Position numbers and translations under genes: made by a program. Below, piece by piece: positions 23,055 through 29,847 of a DNA stretch of 35,783 nucleotides (position 1 is the first letter of the stretch; the number at the start of each line of letters is the position of its first letter). The notes beneath the pieces are model-generated. The model searched no databases and was not told the DNA's origin. It saw only the letters and a list, made by a program, of their open reading frames with translations. The stretch covers positions 1-35,783 of the forward strand of contig JAJPHU010000110.1 in assembly GCA_021325115.1 (NCBI GenBank), given 5' to 3'. The DNA is from Planctomycetota bacterium. Its GTDB lineage: Bacteria > Planctomycetota > Planctomycetia > Gemmatales > Gemmataceae.

Positions 23055-23843
23055 ATGTCCAAGGAGCGCAAGAAACGACGCCACATCGAACGGGAATTCG
23101 GTGTGCCGTTCGCCGGAGAAATCCTCGATCCGGGCGCGTGGACGCAAACGGCCCTCAAGAAACTGCCGGCCGAAGGGCCGCTCGATCTGCTCACTCTCTT
23201 TGGTCGTTCGGCGCCTTTGGTGGTCGATCTCGGTTGCGGCAATGGCCGTTTTCTGCTCGGCAGTGCCGTGTGGCGGCCAGACCATGATCATCTCGGCATT
23301 GACATTCTGCCGGTCGTGATTCGCTATGCCACACGGCGGGCCAATCAACGCGGCTTACCCAATATCCGTTTCGCTGTCTGTGATGCTGTGCGCCTGCTGG
23401 AGCGCTATTTGCCTCCGCACAGCGCCACCGAGATCCACTGCTACCATCCCCAACCTTATTATGAACCAAGCCAGGTTCACTTGCGTCTGGTCACGCCGCG
23501 TTTTCTCGTCCTGGTGCATCGAGCGCTCGTGCCCGGCGGTTCTTTTTTCATTCAGACAGACAATCTCGGTTATTGGCGTTACATCCGCGACATAGTGCCG
23601 GTTTTCTTCGACTTCTATGAGCGCATCGGCCGCTGGCCGGATGCGCCGAAAGGACGAACGCGGCGCGAGATCATTGCTTTGCGCCGTGGTCTGCCTGTCT
23701 TCCGCGGTTGGGGCACGGCACGGCAAGGGCTGAGTGAACCAGAAGCACTGCGTTGGGCAGAAACGTTGCCGCCGCCGTTGTTCGACGCCGACCGACGCTT
23801 GCGGGAATTGGATGAGTGGGAGAAAAAGGGACTCCGCATTTGA
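23055..23843 (+). CDS. TrmB-like tRNA (guanine-N7)-methyltransferase, divergent
   Basis: A 262-residue SAM-dependent methyltransferase. The SAM-binding motif VVDLGCGNGRFLLG is at about 55-70 and the acidic GIDI strand follows. The C-terminal TRREIIALRRGLPVFRG stretch resembles the TrmB ending around T..E....G.P. However, the family's usual FPDPWxK motif is replaced by CYHPQPYYEP, so both the Asp and the Trp are missing. N7-methylation of G46 in tRNA is therefore a family-level guess; activity may be altered. ATG at 23055 has AGGGTGAG at 23042-23049, which overlaps the trpA stop codon, showing coupling to the trp genes. The N-terminus is basic. Confidence 0.7.
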   Translation: MSKERKKRRHIEREFGVPFAGEILDPGAWTQTALKKLPAEGPLDLLTLFGRSAPLVVDLGCGNGRFLLGSAVWRPDHDHLGIDILPVVIRYATRRANQRGLPNIRFAVCDAVRLLERYLPPHSATEIHCYHPQPYYEPSQVHLRLVTPRFLVLVHRALVPGGSFFIQTDNLGYWRYIRDIVPVFFDFYERIGRWPDAPKGRTRREIIALRRGLPVFRGWGTARQGLSEPEALRWAETLPPPLFDADRRLRELDEWEKKGLRI

Positions 23844-23962
23844 CATTATTCCCTTCATGACCTAGGGTACAACAGACCCCCGAATCCGAGCGATGCCCTC
23901 CATTGCATCCTTGCGATACTTGCGCCGGAAACCTCTCCCGTCTGCCTTACGGAACATGAACG

Positions 23963-24376
23963 ATGCGATCTCCTCAGTTATTGCGGCGCGGCGCTTCGCT
24001 TGTTGAGTTTGCTGTAGTGGCGCCCGTGTTTTTTCTCATTGTGTTGGGGCTTATCGAAATTGGCCGGGCTTGTATGGTGACGGAGTTGCTGACAGAAGCT
24101 GCGCGGCATGCCTGTCGGCAAGGCGTCATCGAAGGCACCAGTTCCAGTGCCATTCAATCGGCCGCCGCCAACTACCTGAGTAGCGTGGGCATTAACAGTG
24201 AATCGATCAACGTGTACGTCAATGATGCGCCGGCCGGCTCCACCAATGTATCGGCTATGCCGGCTTATACCGAAATCACCGTGGTGGTAACTGTGCCGAT
24301 CGCCGATGTGGCCTGGACACCTATCAAGTTTGTGACCGGCAATTTGGCCGGTCAATATACCATGCGGCGGGAATAG
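23963..24376 (+). CDS. TadE-like pilus assembly protein 1
   Basis: A 137-residue protein starting with a short basic tail, then RRGASLVEFAVVAPVFFLIVLGLIEIGR, a TadE-type N-terminal membrane segment with a prepilin-like SLVEFA core and a Glu early in the helix. The rest is a small extracytoplasmic domain. TadE proteins are minor pseudopilins or assembly factors of Flp/Tad type IVc pili. It is the first of three such genes, 15 and 16 bases apart. ATG at 23963 has only a weak GGAA upstream. In the 119-base spacer after the methyltransferase gene (23844-23962) I see no clear terminator or promoter. Confidence 0.82.
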   Translation: MRSPQLLRRGASLVEFAVVAPVFFLIVLGLIEIGRACMVTELLTEAARHACRQGVIEGTSSSAIQSAAANYLSSVGINSESINVYVNDAPAGSTNVSAMPAYTEITVVVTVPIADVAWTPIKFVTGNLAGQYTMRRE

Positions 24377-24391
24377 AAAGAGACCACTATC

Positions 24392-24865
24392 ATGCAGCTG
24401 CGAAATTTCCTTCATTCACCTGTTTCTTTGCGACAGCCGCGCTCAGCCGTCGCTGCCGTAGATATGGCCTTTATTGTCCCCGTCCTTGGCCTGTTTATGC
24501 TGGGGATGTTTGAGCTGAGCCGCGGCATCATGGTAAAGCAGATCCTTACCGACGCCGCGCGTAAAGGCTGCCGCACCGGCATCGTCCAGGGGTTCGGCAA
24601 CAGTGACATCGTCAATGATGCTACCGACATCATGCGCGACAATGGTTTCAACAGCACCCTATTTAATCCGCCGACCATCGGCGCTATTAATATCACTATC
24701 ACCGACCCCAATGGGAATACCTTATCCGATGCCATGAATGCTCCATCCGGCAGCACATTATCCGTGCAGGTCGCCATTCCTACCACGTCGGTGAACTGGA
24801 TATCGTATTATTTTTTGACCAAGAACATGGTTGAGTCAGATATCGTGGTTATGATGAAACAATAG
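24392..24865 (+). CDS. TadE-like pilus assembly protein 2
   Basis: A 157-residue paralogue-like neighbour of the previous gene. The N-terminal membrane helix reads AAVDMAFIVPVLGLFMLGMFELSRG and is followed by QILTDAARKGCRTG, closely parallel to TELLTEAARHACRQG of the first protein. The remainder is a small beta-rich domain. It is 15 bases after gene 1 and 16 bases before the TadG-like gene, so the three are almost certainly one operon. Likely role as above. Confidence 0.82.
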   Translation: MQLRNFLHSPVSLRQPRSAVAAVDMAFIVPVLGLFMLGMFELSRGIMVKQILTDAARKGCRTGIVQGFGNSDIVNDATDIMRDNGFNSTLFNPPTIGAINITITDPNGNTLSDAMNAPSGSTLSVQVAIPTTSVNWISYYFLTKNMVESDIVVMMKQ

Positions 24866-24881
24866 AAAAGGAACGCAAACT

Positions 24882-26216
24882 ATGACATTTCGCATTTTTG
24901 TTTCCAGAAATCGCCGCGCTGCCGTGGCGCCGATGGCTGCTCTCCTCATGACATTTTTGGTGGGCATGTTAGCGTTCTCCATCGACATCGGCTATATCTG
25001 CTCTGTACAGGCAGAATTGCAAAACGCTGCCGATGCTGCTGCCCTGGCCGGCGCCCAACAACTACAAGACCCTTTCGTCGCCTATTATTCTCCCGGTCAG
25101 ACACAACAACAACAGATCTATCTCATGGTAACAACCGATACTACCAATCCAGCCAGTCCTATCCCCACTGCTCAACGCTATGCTGCTTACAATCAAGCAG
25201 GCGGAGTCTACATTCAGGTACCGGCTACCGATATTAGCTTCAGTTACTACGATGGCACAACATTCTCCGCGCCATCTTATAGTAATAGCTTGTTTCCTAA
25301 TACGGTCACAGTGAAGACCCGCCGTGATAACGTTGCCAACGGTCCTCTCGGCTTGTTTTTTGGAAAGATATTCGGCATTTCTACAATAAACTTGACCGCT
25401 ACTGCCAGCGCTACCATTTTCAACGGCAATATGACCAGTGCCACAAATACGCCGCCGTTTTCTACCTCAGGAAGCAGTTCGGGAAGCAGTTCAGGAGTTA
25501 CAATAAATGCCCATATCCTACCGGTGGCGTTGGATGTAAACGTATGGACAAATTTCGCTAACGGAAATTTATCGTCGCCCTGGGTGGTAGGAAGTATTAC
25601 TACGGGACCGAACGGTTTGCCACAATTGCAGGTTTATCCCTTCGGAACCAATACACCCGGCAGCTTCGGCTTGATCGATGTTGGCATCCCTTCCAATAAC
25701 ACTCCGGCTTTCCGCAATTGGATCGACGATGGCTCGACTCCCAATGATATTGCCTATTTGTTGGACAACCAATTGCTGCCGGTTTCACCGAGTGCTCCGG
25801 CACCATGGAAATGCGGTCCTGGTTTGAAATCTACCCTGGTCAGTAACTTCCAATCGGTGATCGGTGTGCCAAACGTTATACCGTTGTTCCAGCCGGTCAG
25901 CCCGGCTCCTAATTCGCCCAGCCCCGGCTCTAACTACGTCGCGGCCAGCAGTACAGGACAAAATGCCACCTATGCCGTTATTGGCTTTACCGGTGTTACC
26001 ATCACTCAAGCCAACAGCAACGGCAGCAACATGATTATCTCCATTCAGCCAAAGGCTATCGTCGATCCGACCGCTGTCATCCCGAATCCTTTACCAGCGG
26101 CGACGATCAGCCAACAATCTTCCTTCAGCACGCAAACCTCGTTCAACTCCTCCGGCACACAAACCGCTTTCGGCCCGGTGTATACCACGTTCGTGTCGGC
26201 CAAGTTAACACAGTGA
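24882..26216 (+). CDS. TadG-like membrane protein
   Basis: A 444-residue protein with a basic N-terminus, a membrane helix (APMAALLMTFLVGMLAFSIDIGYI) and then QAELQNAADAAALAGAQQL, the hallmark of the Tad/TadG N-terminal domain. The long C-terminal part is rich in Asn, Ser, Thr and Pro, with a Gly/Ser linker SGSSSGSSSG, and I do not recognise it. AAAAGGA lies just before the ATG at 24882. The DNA is visibly AT-richer than the metabolic genes nearby. In Tad loci TadG helps anchor or assemble pili. No TadA ATPase, TadB/C or Flp pilin gene is in the window, so the secretion machinery must be elsewhere if present. Confidence 0.82.
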   Translation: MTFRIFVSRNRRAAVAPMAALLMTFLVGMLAFSIDIGYICSVQAELQNAADAAALAGAQQLQDPFVAYYSPGQTQQQQIYLMVTTDTTNPASPIPTAQRYAAYNQAGGVYIQVPATDISFSYYDGTTFSAPSYSNSLFPNTVTVKTRRDNVANGPLGLFFGKIFGISTINLTATASATIFNGNMTSATNTPPFSTSGSSSGSSSGVTINAHILPVALDVNVWTNFANGNLSSPWVVGSITTGPNGLPQLQVYPFGTNTPGSFGLIDVGIPSNNTPAFRNWIDDGSTPNDIAYLLDNQLLPVSPSAPAPWKCGPGLKSTLVSNFQSVIGVPNVIPLFQPVSPAPNSPSPGSNYVAASSTGQNATYAVIGFTGVTITQANSNGSNMIISIQPKAIVDPTAVIPNPLPAATISQQSSFSTQTSFNSSGTQTAFGPVYTTFVSAKLTQ

Positions 26217-26244
26217 CGCGTTGATCCTCTCCGCATTTTTTCCG

Positions 26245-26287
26245 GGCTGCGAGGGCAAGCAAACGCAGGATGCTTGCCCTCGCAGCC
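26245..26287. terminator. Perfect 16-bp hairpin after the Tad operon
   Basis: GGCTGCGAGGGCAAGC (26245-26260) and its exact complement (26272-26287) enclose an 11-base loop, 28 bases after the TadG-like stop. The following bases, TCGTTGTTG, are only weakly U-rich, so efficiency is uncertain. It may also be a dispersed palindrome. Confidence 0.65.
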
Positions 26288-26290
26288 TCG

Positions 26291-26320
26291 TTGTTGCGCA
26301 CCGCGCCTTTCCGCTACAAT
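26291..26320 (+). promoter_or_regulatory. Candidate sigma-70 promoter for the small ORF pair
   Basis: TTGTTG (26291-26296) and TACAAT (26315-26320) are separated by 18 bases, directly after the hairpin and about 48 bases before the first small ORF. The -10 box is one mismatch from TATAAT. A similar CGCTACAAT occurs at 29730-29738. Confidence 0.45.
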
Positions 26321-26367
26321 GGGCGGAAGGCACGATACCTTTTGTGAATCGATGAGGAGCGAAGATC

Positions 26368-26493
26368 ATGAACAGCAACAGTGAACGACTGGAGCTCCCC
26401 GATTCGAGTCCTTTCCTCGAAAACTGGCTTCGATTCCCGCAAGAGGAGTTAGCCAAGTACCGGGGCAAACAGGCGCCAATCTGGCCCATTTAA
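26368..26493 (+). CDS. Small ORF, 41 residues, probably a truncated planctomycete gene
   Basis: ATG at 26368 has a strong GAGGAG Shine-Dalgarno at 26354-26359 with an 8-base spacer, and a plausible promoter upstream. The product is acidic and soluble. The stretch WLRFPQEELAKYRGKQ resembles, from memory, the start of a family of about 80-100 residue planctomycete proteins in which this phrase continues as VAWSPDGTRI. Here it breaks off into APIWPI and a stop. The stop codon TAA overlaps the ATG of the next ORF (TAATG), implying translational coupling. Function unknown; probably a shortened remnant that may still be translated. Confidence 0.5.
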   Translation: MNSNSERLELPDSSPFLENWLRFPQEELAKYRGKQAPIWPI

Positions 26494-26693
26494 TGGTTCG
26501 CTACCCCCAGATCACTTTGCGACTCACGGATGGTGTGGAGGGGCGCGAATGGCCAGCGTGGGTAGGCTTCTCTCCAAGCATCCAACGCCCCTTGTTCGGC
26601 TTCACCGGTTTTCTCCAATTCGTCACCGCCATCTTTCACGGTGACCGTGAGCAAGTCGAGTTGGCGGTCAACCGCCTGTATCCGGGAACGTGA
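26493..26693 (+). pseudogene. Small ORF, 66 residues, possible C-terminal remnant of a retropepsin-like protein
   Basis: It begins at the ATG that overlaps the previous stop codon. The segment WPAWVGFSPSIQRPLFGFTGFLQFVTAIFHG resembles the C-terminal half of retroviral-type aspartyl protease domains, where a strand like PVLGxxGFLxxF follows. The catalytic Asp-Thr/Ser-Gly part is absent. Together with the preceding ORF it looks like an internal deletion of an ordinary two-gene cassette. This family assignment is from pattern memory only. It ends 35 bases before the 3' end of topA. Confidence 0.4.
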
Positions 26694-26728
26694 GCCGCCT
26701 GTTCAGCGGGAATAACCCCTGCTGCTTA

Positions 26729-29626
26729 CTACAACTGTTCGAGCAATTCCGGCGGCGCCTCGCGGGTGCCTTTGCACCTGGGATACTTGGCGCAGCCGAG
26801 GAAATAGCCCTTGCGCGAGCTGCGCAGTTTCATGGGGCCGCCGCATTCCGGACACGGTTCGTCCACTTTTACGTCCGGCACGGTCTTTTTCGGCGGTGCC
26901 GGCAGCCGATCTTTCAGCTTCTCTTTCATCTCCGGGGGCAGCGGCTTGGTGCTGCGGCACTTCGGGTAGTTGCTGCAACCCAGGAACGGGCCGCGAAAGC
27001 CCTTCTTGACCGCCATCGGCGAACCGCACTTGTCACAGACGATGCCGGTATCGATCGGCTGGATGGGATTGCCCTCGGCGTCCACGTCCTTGGCATTTTT
27101 GCACTTTGGATAGCCGGTACAGGCCAAAAATGGGCCGCGGCGGCCCTGGCGAATCACCATCGGCTGGCCACACTTCTCACAGATGTGCTCGGTCGGCACA
27201 GCGGACAGAACCGGCTTGCCGTCCGGGCCAAAGCTCATGGTCGTCTTGCATTCGGGATAGCCGCTGCAACCGAGGAACGGACCAGATTTGCCCATGCGTT
27301 GGAGCATGGTCTTGCCGCAGGTCGGGCACGTGTATTCCGTCTCGACCGGCTGCGGTCGGGCCTCTTCGCCCTCTTCCGGCTTGATGTAATTGCAAGGCGG
27401 ATCTTCCTTGTAGCCGGAGCAGCCTACGAAGTAGCGATGTGTCTTCTTGCTGTAGTTGCGGATTAGCGGTCTGCCGCATTGCGGGCACATCTCGCCGGTT
27501 TCAACGCCGCCGCGCAAGGTCGGCATTTTATCCTCAGCTGCCTTCAGCGCTTCGGAGAACGGTCCCCAGAACTCGTTGAGCACTTCGTTGTAGCGCGCTT
27601 GTTTCGTCTCGATCTGATCGAGTTCTTCCTCCATGTGGCTGGTGAATTTCAGGTCCATGACTTTGGGGAAATGCTCGATGAGCAGATCGGTGACTTCCTT
27701 ACCGATCTGGGTGGCGTAAAAGCGACGATCCTTTACCTCGATGTAGCCGCGCTCCGGCGAGGTGATTTTGTGAATGGTGGTGGCATAGGTGCTGGGCCGG
27801 CCGATGCCTTCTTTTTCCAGGGCCTTAACCAGCGAGGCTTCGTTGTAGCGTGGTGGCGGCTGGGTGAAATGCTGGCTGGCGGTCAGGTCGAGACGAACGA
27901 GGTCCTGCTGTTCGCGCAACGGCGGCAGAGTGGCGTTCTCCTGCTTGCCGGCCGGCGGCAGCACCTTGCGATAGCCGTCGAATTTTAGCACCTTACCCTG
28001 GGCCTTGAACAACCCCTTACCACTCCCGGACGGTCGCGGCTCCGAGGGAGGCGCGGCCTCGACTTCGACATTGGTGACAGCGAAGACGGCCGGGGCCATC
28101 TGACTGGCGACAAAGCGCTGGTAGATGAGCGTGTACAGCTTCAGTTGATCGCCGTGCAGGCCGAGCTGGGCGACGCGCTCCGGTGTGTACGACAGATCCG
28201 TTGGGCGGATGGCCTCGTGGGCCTCTTGAGCGCTCTTACCGGAGGCGTAGGTATGCGGCTTGTCCGGCAGGTAGGCGGAGCCGTAGTTGTCGTGGATGTA
28301 AGCGCGAACGGCTTGCAGCGCTTCGGCGGAAACGCGCGTGCTGTCGGTACGCATGTAGGTGATGAGGGCTACAGAACCTTCGCTGCCCAGATCGACGCCT
28401 TCATAGAGACGCTGGGCTGTCTTCATAGTGCGCTCGGCGTGAAAGCGCAGACGCAAAAACGCCTGCTGCTGAAGCGTGCTGGTGGTGAACGGTGCGTGCG
28501 GCTTCTCGGCGCGGTCCTTCTGCTCCAGCTTGGCGACGGTGTACTTGGCCTGTTCGAGCAAACGCGCGATGCGCGTTGCTGTCTCTTCGTTGGCGGCCTC
28601 GAACTTTTTGCCGTCCCACTCGGCCAATTCGGCGAGGAAGGCAAGACCCTGAGCCGAAAGTGTTAGCGACGACCCTGCGGCCGGCGCGGACGCTTCCGGC
28701 TCGTTTGCCGGAGCGCCTTTGGTTTTCGCCAGCACCACGGAGAGCGGTTTCGGCTCCATTGGCAGCTCGGCGTCTGCCGGCGCCAGCAGCGCCGTGATCT
28801 TCCAATATTCCGAAGGCACGAAGGCCTCGATTTCGCGCTCGCGATCGACCACCAGACGCAGGGCCACCGACTGCACGCGGCCGGCGCTGGAACGCCGGGC
28901 CACTTTCTTGCTCAACAGGCCACTGAGCGGAAAGCCAACGACGCGATCGAGAATGCGCCGTGCCTCCTGAGCTCGAACGCGGTCCATGTCGATCTTGCCC
29001 GGATGAGCCAGGGCGTGCTGTACCGCTGCGCGCGTGATTTCGTTGAAGGTGATACGGAAAACGCGCGGATCGTCGTCTAGCCCCAGGGCGTCCTCGATGT
29101 GCCAGGCAATGGCTTCGCCCTCTCGGTCGGGGTCGGTGGCCAGGTAAATGTGATTTGACTTGGCTGCTTCACGCTTCAATTCGGTCAAGATCTCCTTGGC
29201 GCTACGGCGGCGTCCGGCGCCCTTGCCGTTGCTCTCAGCGCGATCGACAACCACATAGGTCGGCACCCAGCCGGCGTCGATGTCGATGCCCGCCACTTTC
29301 TCGCCCGGTTTGCGGCGGCGCGGCAAATCGCGGACGTGGCCATAGCTGGCCAACACTTTGAAGTTGCTGCCGAGATACTTATTGATGGTCTTGGCCTTGG
29401 CTGGCGATTCAACGATGACGAGATCTTGCTTACCTTTGCTGTCGCTCTTCCTCGTTGCCAAACTCTGTTTGGCAACATCGCGGCTGCTCTTTTTCCTCGT
29501 TGCCAAACTCTGTTTCTGTTTGGGAGCGTTACTCAAGCGCGAGCGGCTTTTGGTTGTCGCTTTCTTGGTGCGGCTGACCGTTCGCGGAGCTTCCTCTTGG
29601 ATGGCTTGCTTCTTGCGTGCGGGCAC
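26729..29626 (-). CDS. topA: DNA topoisomerase I with five zinc fingers
   Basis: A 965-residue type IA topoisomerase that relaxes negative supercoils. The Toprim domain opens with LVIVESPAKAKTI (catalytic Glu73) and carries the acidic TDPDREGEAIAWH. The active-site tyrosine is Tyr424 in ITYMRTDST. The C-terminal third holds five C4 zinc fingers (from about residue 712), each CxxCG...GC..YP.C. The N-terminal 67 residues are a basic low-complexity tail with two QSLATRK copies. GTG at 29626 is chosen because AGGGAG lies 7 bases upstream; the open frame extends to a TTG at 29680 through a GAACTC-type repeat that is unlikely to be coding. In-frame palindromic elements give NEPEA (about 308) and SEPRPSGSG (about 526-535). 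Confidence 0.95.
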   Translation of the reverse strand: MPARKKQAIQEEAPRTVSRTKKATTKSRSRLSNAPKQKQSLATRKKSSRDVAKQSLATRKSDSKGKQDLVIVESPAKAKTINKYLGSNFKVLASYGHVRDLPRRRKPGEKVAGIDIDAGWVPTYVVVDRAESNGKGAGRRRSAKEILTELKREAAKSNHIYLATDPDREGEAIAWHIEDALGLDDDPRVFRITFNEITRAAVQHALAHPGKIDMDRVRAQEARRILDRVVGFPLSGLLSKKVARRSSAGRVQSVALRLVVDREREIEAFVPSEYWKITALLAPADAELPMEPKPLSVVLAKTKGAPANEPEASAPAAGSSLTLSAQGLAFLAELAEWDGKKFEAANEETATRIARLLEQAKYTVAKLEQKDRAEKPHAPFTTSTLQQQAFLRLRFHAERTMKTAQRLYEGVDLGSEGSVALITYMRTDSTRVSAEALQAVRAYIHDNYGSAYLPDKPHTYASGKSAQEAHEAIRPTDLSYTPERVAQLGLHGDQLKLYTLIYQRFVASQMAPAVFAVTNVEVEAAPPSEPRPSGSGKGLFKAQGKVLKFDGYRKVLPPAGKQENATLPPLREQQDLVRLDLTASQHFTQPPPRYNEASLVKALEKEGIGRPSTYATTIHKITSPERGYIEVKDRRFYATQIGKEVTDLLIEHFPKVMDLKFTSHMEEELDQIETKQARYNEVLNEFWGPFSEALKAAEDKMPTLRGGVETGEMCPQCGRPLIRNYSKKTHRYFVGCSGYKEDPPCNYIKPEEGEEARPQPVETEYTCPTCGKTMLQRMGKSGPFLGCSGYPECKTTMSFGPDGKPVLSAVPTEHICEKCGQPMVIRQGRRGPFLACTGYPKCKNAKDVDAEGNPIQPIDTGIVCDKCGSPMAVKKGFRGPFLGCSNYPKCRSTKPLPPEMKEKLKDRLPAPPKKTVPDVKVDEPCPECGGPMKLRSSRKGYFLGCAKYPRCKGTREAPPELLEQL
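28021..28048. repeat. In-gene palindromic element in topA encoding SEPRPSGSG
   Basis: The element CACTCCCGGACGGTCGCGGC and the following TCCGAGGG form an imperfect inverted repeat, CTCCC..GGA with TCCGAGGGAG. It is read on the minus strand as SEPRPSGSG between a strand ending NVEVEAA and LFKAQGKVLKF, a linker position. The same peptide type is familiar to me from other planctomycete proteins. Confidence 0.5.
28691..28705. repeat. In-gene half-palindrome in topA encoding NEPEA
   Basis: CGCTTCCGGCTCGTT is identical to the right-arm end of the intergenic hairpin at 9164-9178. On the coding strand it gives NEPEA inside an Ala/Pro-rich linker (residues about 305-318). Confidence 0.65.
29450..29515. 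repeat. Duplicated palindromic element in the topA 5' coding region
   Basis: A 21-bp sequence, CCTCGTTGCCAAACTCTGTT plus T, occurs at 29450-29470 and again at 29495-29515, exactly 45 bp (15 codons) apart. The first copy completes a perfect 10-base-arm hairpin, GTTGCCAAAC/GTTTGGCAAC (29454-29463, 29467-29476). Both are read as QSLATRK in the basic N-terminal tail. Confidence 0.75.
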
Positions 29627-29657
29627 TGCCCATCTCCCTGTTGAAGTTCTAAGTTCA

Positions 29658-29707
29658 GAGTTCGGAGTTCTGCGCTTCAAATTCTCTTGCTCAAGAACGC
29701 CGAACTC
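29658..29707. repeat. Inverted repeat in the topA leader
   Basis: GAGTTCGGAGTTCT (29658-29671) and AGAACGCCGAACTC (29694-29707) pair at 13 of 14 positions. Further GAACTC/GAACTT-like words fill 29642-29670. It lies in the untranslated leader of topA if the GTG start is right. Confidence 0.55.
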
Positions 29708-29710
29708 AGG

Positions 29711-29738
29711 TTGTGTTGCGGACCAGACTCGCTACAAT
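29711..29738 (+). promoter_or_regulatory. Candidate sigma-70 promoter for the SurA-like gene
   Basis: TTGTGT (29711-29716) and TACAAT (29733-29738) are 16 bases apart, about 110 bases upstream of the SurA-like start. The -10 box is good, the -35 box moderate. Confidence 0.4.
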
Positions 29739-29770
29739 CACCACTTTGGACGAAGTCCGCCTCTCACCCA

Positions 29771-29796
29771 TACTATAGCTTTGCGCCGGCTGTCAA
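29771..29796 (-). promoter_or_regulatory. Candidate promoter for topA
   Basis: On the minus strand a perfect -35 box TTGACA (29796-29791) precedes TATAGTA (29777-29771). The spacing is 13 to 15 bases depending on the -10 chosen, shorter than ideal. It would give a topA leader of about 140 bases. Confidence 0.4.
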
Positions 29797-29847
29797 GTCC
29801 GGCAGCATTCTGCGGACGGACGGATTGACCTAAAGCGAGGAATGCCA

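Noticed and set aside
23893-24006. Small ORF of 37 codons before the first TadE gene
   Set aside because: It overlaps the TadE gene in another frame and has no ribosome-binding site or recognisable sequence.
29627-29680. TTG-started extension of topA
   Set aside because: It runs through a GAACTC-type intergenic repeat, and the GTG at 29626 has a proper Shine-Dalgarno.
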